A DNA stretch of 64,000 bases. It comes from Glandiceps talaboti (Eukaryota; Hemichordata; Enteropneusta; Spengelidae). Each line of letters starts with the position of its first letter. The stretch's first letter is position 1. Under the pieces are notes generated by a model. The model was not told the DNA's origin and made no database searches. It saw nothing but the letters and a program-made list of their open reading frames with translations. Below are positions 43,320 to 55,644 of the stretch, piece after piece. A program made the translations under genes and the position numbers. The DNA lies in assembly GCF_964340395.1 (NCBI RefSeq), contig NC_135569.1:15627019-15691018 (forward strand), read 5' to 3'.

Positions 43320-43585
43320 GTTAAATACACAAGTGGCTTTTGTCTTACGTCTCTCACTTTCTCCAGAATCTTGATAATATCTATCTGTGGAATATGACTT
43401 ATCATGTTATTTTCAGGTGTAAAGAAATTTGGGACATCTCCATTCGCCAAGAATTTGATAAGTTGATTGAAATAATCAATATATCGATAACCATACTGAT
43501 TCTGCTCCCAGCCCTCTTTGCCTGTTTTCTCTGACACCCAGAACATAGTGGTCTTCATATGGTATGAAGATAGTACCTTCGGTTC
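43280..43585 (-). CDS. Exon G: last exon, C-terminal end of Mab-21 domain
   Basis: Residues 707-807 and the TAG stop at 43,280-43,282. EPKVLSSYHMKTTMFWVSE matches the family's 'l-x-sYhlKT-x-x-fw' helix. Then come YRYIDYFNQLIKFLANGDVP and NFFTPENNMISHIP, matching the conserved 'L-x-x-g-x-l-P-x-yF-x-p-x-x-N' end of Mab-21. The last dozen residues (LVVPVNTFSII) and the stop codon lie inside the fifth copy of a 44-bp minisatellite. Confidence 0.92.
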   Translation of the reverse strand, partial: EPKVLSSYHMKTTMFWVSEKTGKEGWEQNQYGYRYIDYFNQLIKFLANGDVPNFFTPENNMISHIPQIDIIKILEKVRDVRQKPLVYLTDLVVPVNTFSII

Positions 43586-46500
43586 CTGAAAAATAGAAAA
43601 AGATACAAATAATAAATATAAAAATAGTAAAATACTTTTTTTCCCTAATAATGATGGGTTGTAAACTCTAAATTGATGTAACAGTAGCAAGGCAGCACTA
43701 AGCCAACATAAGTGGCACTATATCCATTTATGCTGTTACGCCATTCTGTCACACAAGTGTGAATTACAGGATTCTGTACCTGAGGGACTTCATATACTAG
43801 TTTTAAGCATTACAACTACTAAGTCTAGTTCATGGAAACTGGTTGCCGGTCAAAAAATTCATTGGCTGCATCATGTTCGTCTTCAGGTGTAACATATGGC
43901 TGACATACAGTAATGTATCTAAAGACTTAATTTGTTGCAATGTTGAACCAAATTCTCTGAATTGCTTTGAAGGAATGCATAGCACACTTCACACCTGAGA
44001 GAGAAGCAGCGGAAATATTCCTAATTATCAATGACACTGCCATTTTGTTTTACTCTTATATTAAAACCTTGCCTTTAGATATGTTCGCCATATTTTCTTC
44101 ATCACTAGGTAGAAAATACGCTGATGTTCAGTGAAGCTATGAGCCAATGTCCGCTCTGCTAATGAAAATGACAATCTCCATTGTAAATTGTCGTCTCCCC
44201 CTTCACCAGGATAGGATTTAGGCACCACGTGACATCCAGATCTCACTATAGACTGGACAAGATCTTTGCTTGGCCATTTACGTTCTCTTGTGATCCATGG
44301 CTGAGCGATAGATGGCCACAAGTGACAAGTCAATACCAATGCTCCATCTGCTGTCTGTTCATATTCAGCTGTTGTAGCACTCGCTGTTCCTACAGAAATA
44401 CGTGAGATAAACTATATATAGGTTTTCTATTCCATACATTTTTCCACAGTTCTAAATATATCCATAAGCTTAACAGTGATAACTTTCATATACAATTGAC
44501 TAGTTCCAACATATCATATGTACTTTGGGGTTCCACATTCGCGATGAACGACAGCTGATAATTTAAGAACTATCAAATACACTAGTCTTGTTTTTGAACA
44601 AAGACCTTTTCCCCAAGTGAACTTTAACACCATGCAAATGGACCAAATTTATCAAGATGATGGCCGGCAGTTGGAATGGGTGAGCATTTGTAACATAGCA
44701 CGATGCATCATGTTTGTTGACAAACACAAACTAAGTATTTCAATCGGAAGACCACAGAAGTAAAATAAAATTAGAATTAAGTTAAACACCTTTCACAGCG
44801 GATTTCCAAATAAAATGAGATTCTTTATTTGATCCATGCAACCAAGCAGCCAGAAATCAATAACAAACTGCACAACGGCCTAAAAAATAATTGTTTGGTT
44901 CCGGTTACCTGACCCCACCTAGCTTTTCACTGCCGACCCTAAACATTTTTTACGTATTCGAGTCTCACGAGAAATAGTGGATGCAGAAACTGACATCAAC
45001 TTAAAAAGACAATATAAAACTGTTCTTCCAATCTGTAATGGCTGTACATCTGATGAGAAGAAACCAATAACACAGAGACCATATGGAAAACAATGGAATA
45101 CCTGAACTAGACACTCACACAGAAAATAAAATAGAATAAAAAATCTACCTACCTCACCTATTCTAAAATTGAGCTTAATCGGAACCACACAATTTTTTTA
45201 CTAGGCCTAATCGCAAAATGGCAATTTGTTACTATATTTAGTCTGAATGATATAAACTATGTAAACCAACTTGACGTACTGCAACAAGATGGTGGTCAAT
45301 GTTTGACCATCTGTATTTGATGTTTGCATTGTGGTAGTCGTCAGTTCATTTTATTGTGACAAAATTAAATGTTGGAAGAAACTATATTCCTTCAATCTTA
45401 CTATCTTAAAGTGTAGAATGTGTACTTTCTTATCCTTTTAATATTTAAACTTAATATTTTAGAAGTAATGTACAAACATATATGCCATTACGTTACATAT
45501 CAGATCTGTGACATAATACGTGTCACGTTGCCGAATGGTGATACAACGAACGACGAGGTGTTATCAGATAATAACTGATTTACCATATGCTTATGCCCAG
45601 GAATTCAAAGAGAAAACACGAAAAATAAAAAGAGGACAGCCGCCCTGCCCCCGCTATAGCTCTAGGGCTTCGTGCATCGCGTGACTCTATTGTCCGGCAA
45701 CATTCACATGTACATAGTATGTTGAGTGTCAACCTGCTTTGGAGAAACTTTTCAACTTTCATCAGATTTCTGAGTAAAATGTCATCATTATTCAAAAATA
45801 CAAGTTCGGTAGTAGTGCAGACTCTCTAAAATGTTTTCATATGTTAGTAAAACCAGATGGTCGACCGCGATCGTGACTTCCGTAGTGAGTGTGGTACAGT
45901 GTCAGTGTAGTGTACACAGCATGAGTGGCCTACAGTCACATAGGAGATACCTTAAATTTATAAAATGAATGTATGATCGTAAATAGCATCATTTGGGTAT
46001 TGATATTTTCATCAAAATTTCCCTGTTTTGAAAGATGGCACATATCAGTTTTGTGGTCATTATACGTACGTGATAACATCAACGTCGAACATCAACCACC
46101 AGTTTTCTTTGTTTGTCTATATGTTTATGTTTGGAATCGCCTTATTTTTTTTGATGACGTTTAATCTGAATATCATGATGTTTAACGTCCCATATCAGAA
46201 GTGATATTTCGCGTCAAGAATGATTATCTCGGCTATGGGTATATGATAAACATGTGTACACATCTATGTCTGTAGTCACATGTAGGCACACGCACTGTCA
46301 CATGTAGAAAATGAAAAATCTATGCTATTAACTGTTTGCACAGATCATTAATTTACATGACATTCACAAGCCATTAATGGTCCAAGTGCAACAAACCCGC
46401 GGGCTTGCCTGACGAAAACGGGTGTCATAAAAGTTTTTTGCATCTCTAAAGCTGTTTGTAGTGTTACTTATAATAGCCTAATAAATTGATAACAACTGAT

Positions 46501-49500
46501 ATAAGACGGAGATAAGGTTTGCCTCAATTGACCCACTCCTTAGAAATGATCTTACGCTGTGAACTACACTGTTTACTTGTGTTATGTAAGAGCCCATCAT
46601 CACATGTGTAAATATTGGTACTCTTTGATAACAAGTGGACTTGCTTCTTTAATGGCTTGTCCCAGTAATGATCAGCAGAGTACCCACACCACATCAATGG
46701 ATACAATAGTATAGCCACACCTCTGTCGACAGGTCTGTGACTACAGCTCTGTGCCATCTTGTCTGACAGACCTATACCACAGCATTGTTACAGGGTCTGC
46801 ACAAAACCTGTTTCATGGAACAGGTTCTGCAGTGCCGATGTTTTCTTTGATGTGGATATTGCCACCTTTTGAGAAACAAATAAATGAAACAAAACATACC
46901 TTCCATTGAAGTAACTTGGTAAACAATACTGAGAGTCTCCACAGGTCCTTGTTGGACCAATTTTACCCTTCCATGAAAACCTCCATGTTTCTCGCAGTGC
47001 CTATCAATGTCATCTTGCACAACTGGAATCCGAGAACGCACGTAATTTTCTTGAATCTTCAAAAGTTTTGACCTTGATAGATAGAATCTTTGCTCGCCAT
47101 TTTCAGCCATAACATCACAGAGGTTCTGAATGAAATCATCACTGACGAAATCAATCATCTCATGGCAGATTCTGACTCTTACATATCCAGTCTGGGATGT
47201 CTGTACCCACTCAAGCCGTCTACTAGGTGGTATTAGTTTGTCTTCTGAACAAATGTCTTTTAATTCGTTAACCAGTAAAGCAAGACTTTTAATCTGCATG
47301 TCATCATGACCTGAAAGAGCAGATCCAAACATTGGCTTGTTAGTCTGAGTCAGTGATGACGCTCTTTGTTCTGAGAATCCTTCTGCACTGCCCGGACCAT
47401 TGCTACTGGCTTTAGAGTCATCATCGGCAACTTCATCAAGTGAGTTCTGCTCTGGACAAGGCTTTTTAAAGCCTGGACATGTGCCATCTGGCTTGCTTTG
47501 ATCAGCTTCCATCACACTCGCCAAAGGAATCATAACATCCATTTCATCATTGAGATAAGTTTGACCATCTCCACTGTGATCGGTTATTGCAAAGCCTTCA
47601 CTTGTACTACCAGTCCAGATACAATTGTCAGTACAAGTCAAGTTATTGAAACAAGGTTTCAATACATATTTCATTATGTCAGCAAGCCTGTCTGGCATCA
47701 CGCTTGGGGAGACTGGAGTCACATTCCTTCTTTCGTTCATTTTCAATCCAAGACCCATTACATTAACACTGGAGTTAATAATATCAATTGATGTTTTTGA
47801 GACAGGATCCATGCGAATTTGACTCATTAATGTTGCAAAGCTTAACTGTTGGTTGATCATAAATAGTATATCTGCTTCATTCAAGTATCCTTTACGTGAT
47901 TGCTTTTCCACTTCAAGTGTCTTGTCAAACAACTTGGTTTCTTCATGTTGGATACTTTGAGCACCTCTTCCTAAACCAACATAAGAAATAGTAAATTATA
48001 TGTTTTGATTGTTGTGAATTATACTTATCTAATGTTTTTACACGTGTACAAATGCCAAGACATCGTACTTTAAATAATGATTATGTGGATAGCACAATCA
48101 TTCAAAATATTTCATCATTATCAATAAATTATGTATAAACACAGAATTGGAGAAATATAAAATTATTGGATCATTTGGTTATGATCATGAATTTGTAATC
48201 ACTGTGTTTGGGTTGACATCATCAGACACTGTTTATGCCACCGAACATCTAGTCAAAGAAATGAATATGATCTCATTATTACGATAGCACACGGGTGTCA
48301 AGACAATAGGTACAAATATCGTATGTCAAGAGATGTCATTCAAGTTTAGTTTCCTTTGTTTCATTTCCATGACGCTCATAATTATGCATGACCTATTTTT
48401 ATCTTAGAAAACTTATCTCCTATGCGTGGCTTATTGTGACTTAATTATTGTAATGACCATAGCATCACAGGTTAAGGACTTGGGTTTTGACTGCGTGGAG
48501 TGGTAAGCACCTGTCTCTCCTGGCCGTAGCTTTAGAGTGAGGCCATGATGCCAAACTTCTGGCTAATACGAAATATAGTCTATGTTCCAGTTTACTCCAT
48601 ACACCATCTCGTATGTTAAGTTTATCTTTTACTACACATACTTACTGATACCTAAGTTATGATATGGTAACAAGCCATTGGTTTCAAGGAACTGGCAGTT
48701 TATGTTGCCATTTTCTTGATATCACTACTCTGACCATGCACAACACTTGTGAACCTAAATCAAACAGACTTAGATATGTTGTGTCTGCTCGTTGGACATG
48801 GGACATGCCTACTCTTCAAGATGATGTGATGGAATAAACCATTCAACAATAATGTCTGCCAGTTATGGCTTTGGACATGGAAAATTCGCAAACAAAATGG
48901 CTGCCAGGCAGCCATATTGGATCATATCACGATGAAAATGGATATGCACATGTATGTCATAGAACACTGTGCTAACACCAACTTTGAATGAGATCTGTTC
49001 AAGCATGTCTGAGTTATGGCTTTGGATATGGAAAATTCGCAAACAAAATGGCAGCCAGGCAGCCATATTGGATCGTATCACGACGAAAATGGATATGCAC
49101 ATGTATGTCATAGAACACTGTGCTAAATCCAACTTTGAATGAGATCTGTTCAAACATAGCTGAGTTATGGCTTTGGACATGGAAAATTCGCAAACAAAAT
49201 GGCTGCCAGGCAGCCATATTGGATCGTATCACGACGAAAATGGATATGCACATGTATGTCATAAAACACTGTGCTAATGCCAACTTTGAATGAGATCTGT
49301 TCAAGCATGTCTGAGTTATGGCTTTGGACATGGACAATTCACAAACAAAATGGCTGCCAGGCAGCCATATTGGATCATATCACGACGAAAATGGATATGC
49401 ACATGTATGTCATAAAACACTGTGCTAATACCAACTTTGAATGAGATCTGTTCAAGCATGTCTGAGTTATGGCTTTGGACATGGAAAATTCGCAAACAAA

Positions 49501-52500
49501 ATGGCTGCCAGGCAGCCATATTGGATCGTATCACGACGAAAATTGATATGCACATGTATGTCATAAAACACTGTGCTAATACCAACTTTGAATGAGATCT
49601 GTTCAAGCATGTCTGAGTTATGGCTTTGGACATGAAAATTCACAAACAAAATGGCTGCCAGGCGGCCATATTGGATCGTATCACGACGAAAATGGATATG
49701 CACATGTATGTCATAAAACACTGTGCTAATGCCAACTTTGAATGAGATCTGTTCAAGCATGTCTGAGTTATGGCTTTGGACATGAAAATTCACAAACAAA
49801 ATGGCTGCCATGCGGCCATATTCGATCGTATCACGACGAAAATGGATATGCACATGTATGTCATAAAACACTGTGCTAATACCAACTTTGAATGAGATCT
49901 GTTCAAGCATGTCTGAGTTATGGCTTTGGACATGAAAATTCACAAACAAAATGGCTGCCAGGCGGCCATATTGGATCGTATCACGACGAAAATGGATATG
50001 CACATGTATGTCATAAAACACTGTGCTAATACCAACTTTGAATGAGATCTGTTCAAGCATGTCTGAGTTATGGCTTTGGACATGAAAATTCACAAACAAA
50101 ATGGCTGCCAGGCAGCCATATTGGATCGTATCACGACGAAAATGGATATGCACATGTATGTCATAAAACACTGTGCTAATGCCAACTTTGAATGAGATCT
50201 GTTCAAGCATGTCTGAGTTATGGCTTTGGACATGGAAAATTCGCAAACAAAATGGCTGCCAGGCAGCCATATTGGATCGTATCATGACGAAAATGGATAT
50301 GCACATGTATGTCATAAAACACTGTGCTAATACCAACTTTGAATGAGATCTGTTCAAGCATGTCTGAGTTATGGCTTTGGACATGGAAAATTCGCAAACA
50401 AAATGGCTGCCAGGCAGCCATATTGGATCGTATCACGACGAAAATGGATATGCACATGTATGTCATAAAACACTGTCCTAATACCAACTTTGAATGAGAT
50501 CTGTTCAAGCATGTCTGAGTTATGGCTTTGGACACAGACTTCAAGAGAAAGAAGGATCCTCATATCAGTGACTGGGGTATTGATTATCGAACTCTATTAA
50601 AAACACAAGCTACACTGAATTATGATAAAATAAGAATTGTGAAGTGATGAGTTTGTAAATACATGTCATTGATAATAAAGTTGTTTGATTCTTATTCTTT
50701 TTTGTGTGTGTCCTATAAAAGATGCTCATTTCATGTACTGGGCATATCTTACCATATCCACTTCATAATCTGGGCAACACGATTAACTATTTCATGAACT
50801 GGGCAAAGTTACCTACCCATTTCATGAATTGGGCAATTTCACAGATTGGGTGTAACATAATACACATCAGATCTTAGTGGTAGCCTTACCTATCGGGTCG
50901 GGTCTGCTTAATATTTCTGCCTTCTCTGGATGACGAGATTCATTCACAAAATCAACTCCCCATGGACTGCGCATGCGGCTGAGATGTTCGTAATGATGTG
51001 TTCCTGTAGTAAACTTGTATGTTTCTGTCAAGAAAGAAAAATAAATGCATATTAAATAATATTTGTATAACTGCAATGAATGAAATTGTAGTAATGTTGT
51101 CAATTTTGTTGTTTTTTGTCATTTACTCTACAAAGTATTTGATAATTTAAAAGCATTTAAAATGTTATCATAAACTGTCTAAGTTTACAAAGAAGTTGAA
51201 TAAAAATGTAGTAATCTACAATCGAAGAAGTCTTTAAAATATCCACGGGTTTCTTTATAGGCCACTGAGTTAAGCTGGAAGGTTTTACATATGGTTTGAA
51301 ATAATGTAATTGTGTACTGGTACAAAAGAACATAAACCTTCCACCAACCCTACATTACACATGCATCATAGCCCCTCCACTTGGGTCTAGGCTTGCATTG
51401 AACATAAACCCTCCACCAACCCTACATTACACATGCATCATAGCCCCTCCACTTGGGTCTAGGCTTGCATTGAACATAAACCCTCCACCAACCCTACATT
51501 ACACATGCATCATAGCCCCTCCACTTGGGTCTAGGCTTGCATTGAACATAAAGTTTGTCCCTCCACCAACCCTACATTACACATGCATCATAGCCCCTCC
51601 ACTTGGGTCTAGGCTAGCATTGAACATAAACCCTCCACCAACCCTACATTACACATGCATCATAGCCCCTCCACTAGGGTCTAGGCTTGCACTGAACAAA
51701 AGTCGGTAACAATTATTAATCAACCTGGCCCTGTATTCTACTGTCCTTACATCATAGCTTCTTTACTTGCTGGAGTTAAAATCTAGTTATTGTAAAAAAA
51801 CATCAGTAATATTACTTTGGCACAAGCTGCATTTAAGTAACACCAACTGAGTTTATAAGATTTTACTCAAGAAAATACTGATATAAAAGTGCCAATGGCG
51901 TTGTAGCACAACTGTTGAGGGTAAACATTAATTTTCTCCTATGGTTATGTTGTCTTGTTGCTAGGCATATTTGCTTACATTTTTTTAAAGATTTTTTCCC
52001 ATTCCTATACCCATCCATGGTGTTATATCTGCAATATACACCATCTTTTAACTGTTGCTATGGGTGTGGTCTTGTTGCTAGGCATATCTGCATACAATTT
52101 AGGAATATTCATTCATTTACCATTCCTGTATTGGCATTATACGTCATCATTTAGCTGTTGCCATGGGCATTGTCTTGTTGACATTTATGTATTTAAAAAA
52201 TGTTTATTCAATTGCCTACCCATCTCTGTTGTTATATTTGCAATAAACCCTATCATTTAACTGTTGTGAAGGGCGTATTCATGGTTGCAAGGGCCACTTA
52301 TGTAAGTATGACACACTCACAATTTACAGACTAACACTTTTAGAATCATAACCATTTTCATTCCCAGTAGTTTGAGAGGTAAAGTTAAATACCAAAATCA
52401 CTTGCATTATCTACAAGACAGACATATGGACGGATAGACTTTACCATGTACCATCAATTCCCAATTTCATTTCCTTTGTGGTAGAACTTAGAGAATATTT

Positions 52501-55500
52501 CCAAGCAACCTTAAGGAGGGATAATTCAACACTGACATGCACTTGTTACATTATGTTAAATACCCCATATAAATTTTAATGATTTAATGAGATCAATAAA
52601 ACAATAACATTTCTCTACAAACCCATCTAGCTAAATATTCATGAGAGAAATCTGACAAAAGACATCATGTGTTTATGCCTAATGTGCATATCACTCATGG
52701 GATCATCATGTCATTAATATAACTTGATCTGTACATTCCCAGAAACATCCCTGCAAAAATATTAGCCAAGTCCTTTTCAAAGTAAAGATTTTGACCAAAA
52801 AGTTACATTTAATCTGCATATCACTTATGGGATCATCATGTCATGAACAAATTTTTAATATAAACACCCCTAAGAATGTCCCCACCAAATTTTAGACTGA
52901 TCTCCCCATTAGTTTTTGAGTTAATGTTTTTTTTTACTAAAAAGCACATTTTTAGCCAAATCACACACCTGTGATGCAATCATTTTGCCTTGAACAATTT
53001 CCAAACTAGACACCACAAGTAATGTCCCCACCAAATACCTAAACAATTGGCTCAGCAGTCTTTGAGTTTAAGTCGTGCACAGACTCACAGACAGGCAGAT
53101 GGACAGACAGACACCGCACCATGAACTTCATTAGTTCAGTTGTGCTAATAAAACCACATTCCATTATAATGTTAATGGCGATGCATGTCATATATAACAT
53201 TGTTATTGTCTTCTGGCAATCATAGAATAGTTGACTGTATAGTAGGGATTTAGGTATAAACCCCTTTCATAAACTGTTTACTAAAATTAAAAGTGAACAT
53301 ACTTACATAAGGACCCTGAATTCTAGTATATACTGTCATGAATGCCGATACATGCCTTTTGTGACATTATAATTATCTTCCAGCATTGTTTAGAACAGTT
53401 GATTGCATAGTATGCATATGTATAACAAATTACGTACGTACGTCATCATCGTTTATGCGTTATATTAAAACCCCTATTTGAGTGTGTTGAATCGAAGTAC
53501 TGGGAGTGATGGAAAAATGTTTCAATCATTAGAATATTGTGATTACCTCTTAATCATACAAAAAACAAGATGTGCTCCAAAAACACGAAACCTAATCCTG
53601 CACCCCTTTCAAGTTTGCATTATTATCATTTGTTATTATATATATTCAACGTTGTGTGGATTTACCGAATGGTTCCAAGTATTCTGCTTCTTGTTCAGCT
53701 TTCGGAATAGTACTAGGGCTAAGACATGATGACTCATCCACTATAGACACTTGCAAACATTTACCAGTCACAGCTATCAACGGGTACACACCTTTAATTA
53801 TAAGTGATTTACAGTCAGATTAGTAACATGTATATTTCATGTATAAATAATGTTGGACCAGCATAATCCTCATAAATATTTCAACTATAAAATGATACTG
53901 ATGATTTCTCTATGGTTTCATGCTAAAGTTCTTTACCCCCCCCCCCCCCCACATACACACATACACACACACACACGCACATGTGCACTTGCTGGCACAC
54001 ACATACACACGTCATATATACATACATACATACATACATACATACATACGTACGTACACACATACATACATACACACACATATACATACATACATACATA
54101 CATACGTACGTACACACATACATACATACACACATACATACATACGTACGTACGTACGTACGTACGTACGTACGTACGTACATGCATGCATGCATGCATG
54201 CATGCATGCATGCATGCATGCATACATGCATGCATACATACATACATACATACATACATACATACATACATACATACATACATACATACATACATACATA
54301 CATACATACATACATACATACATACATACATACATACATACATACATTATATAAGCAAACAACGTCAACATGATTTCTCTAGTAAGAATTAAAGGAATTA
54401 TGTTTGGTTATTCACTTAGGCATGTTTCAGATATCAAATGAGAAACAAAATGAAGTTGTTGTCTAATATCTGACAACTACACCTTCACAAGTGCATTGCC
54501 CTCTATGTGAAGAGGGGCTGTGATAAGTGGTAACATAAAGTGTGACATCAAAAACAGGTTAATACCTAGAATAGTGAACTCACCTTCAGGTATATCTCGA
54601 AATGCTATCCCTTGGTCTATTCCATTGTAGTAATAGTGAAGTGTATTGTTTGGAAGTCTAACAATACCAACAACATCACCTTCCTTTATCATATTCAGGT
54701 TAAGACTATAGTGACCTCCAACCATTTCAAAATGCCTAAGCAAATCTGTCCCCCTGGAGTGCAGCCAAAATAGAATAGATGGTGAAAATGACAAATTAAA
54801 AGGACTTGTAATAGACTAAGTTTGATGGAAAGTTAAACAACATTTGCTCGATATCTAGTGAGACGATATATGCCAGTAGATATAAATTCACTCTCATCCA
54901 TGTGTTAGATATCATACGAATACTAAAATTCAAGTATACTAATATATAAACCTTCATTTAAACTAGGCTATTAGTTATAATGCCATAGCACAGTTGATAG
55001 CATAGTAGACATTACAGAATCAAGCCATTAAGGAAGTGGGTTTCTTATCTTTCTTATCACTGAATAATATTTGTTGGCAATATTTACAAATGTGATAAAG
55101 CACTATTACATAACACATCAGGCAAAGCTAAGCTCAATATCTAAGTGTGAAGCCCCTAATGTCATATCAGTTGTTATCAGTTTTACTGACCCATTATCAG
55201 TGACATTGCAAATAGCTTTAGAGATGCAAACAATTTTTATGACACCCGACTTGCTGGCTCACCAAGTCGGGAAAGTCGCACTTGAACCGCTAATGCAAAA
55301 GTCCGTCATGATGTATCCTCAACATTTTATGCATTCGAAATTATTTTATCTGAGGTGTGTTCTCACAGGAAATGATGGTTAGGAACTTTATTTAATAGAA
55401 TGCTACTAACAGGAGCCTTTTAATTTGTGACAAAAATTATTCATACAAGCTATAAACTCATCTCGTTTCCTACAACATTTAGCCTTTCAGATTAATTTGA

Positions 55501-55611
55501 CCAAATGTAGCTGTATTACTTTGAAGCAAGTCACTGAGACGTCAACTTGCAACTAGAAGCTGTTTTTTGTTGTTTTCTTCACCTTACAAATGAAGGCTAG
55601 TGATGATGATG

Positions 55612-55644
<33 letters not shown>

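Noticed and set aside
44061-44072. Standard GT donor (AAGGTTTTAAT) for exon F
   Set aside because: It ends in phase 2 and would break the frame into exon G, while the GC donor at 44,071-44,072 fits exactly.
48476-48560. Possible tRNA-derived SINE or tRNA relic (A-box-like GTGGAGTGGTAAGCACC)
   Set aside because: No B-box and no cloverleaf could be found, so the match is too weak to call.
49467-50384. 305-codon minus-strand ORF
   Set aside because: Entirely explained by 150-bp minisatellite units (a multiple of three) in an intron. Kept only as a low-priority observation.
51398-51709. 103-codon plus-strand ORF with a 24-residue repeat
   Set aside because: A 72-bp minisatellite keeps the frame open. 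It lies in the intron, antisense to the gene, with no other support.
53850-54392. Long Tyr/Ile/His/Thr and Met/Tyr/Val/Cys ORFs on both strands
   Set aside because: Tetranucleotide microsatellite artefact.
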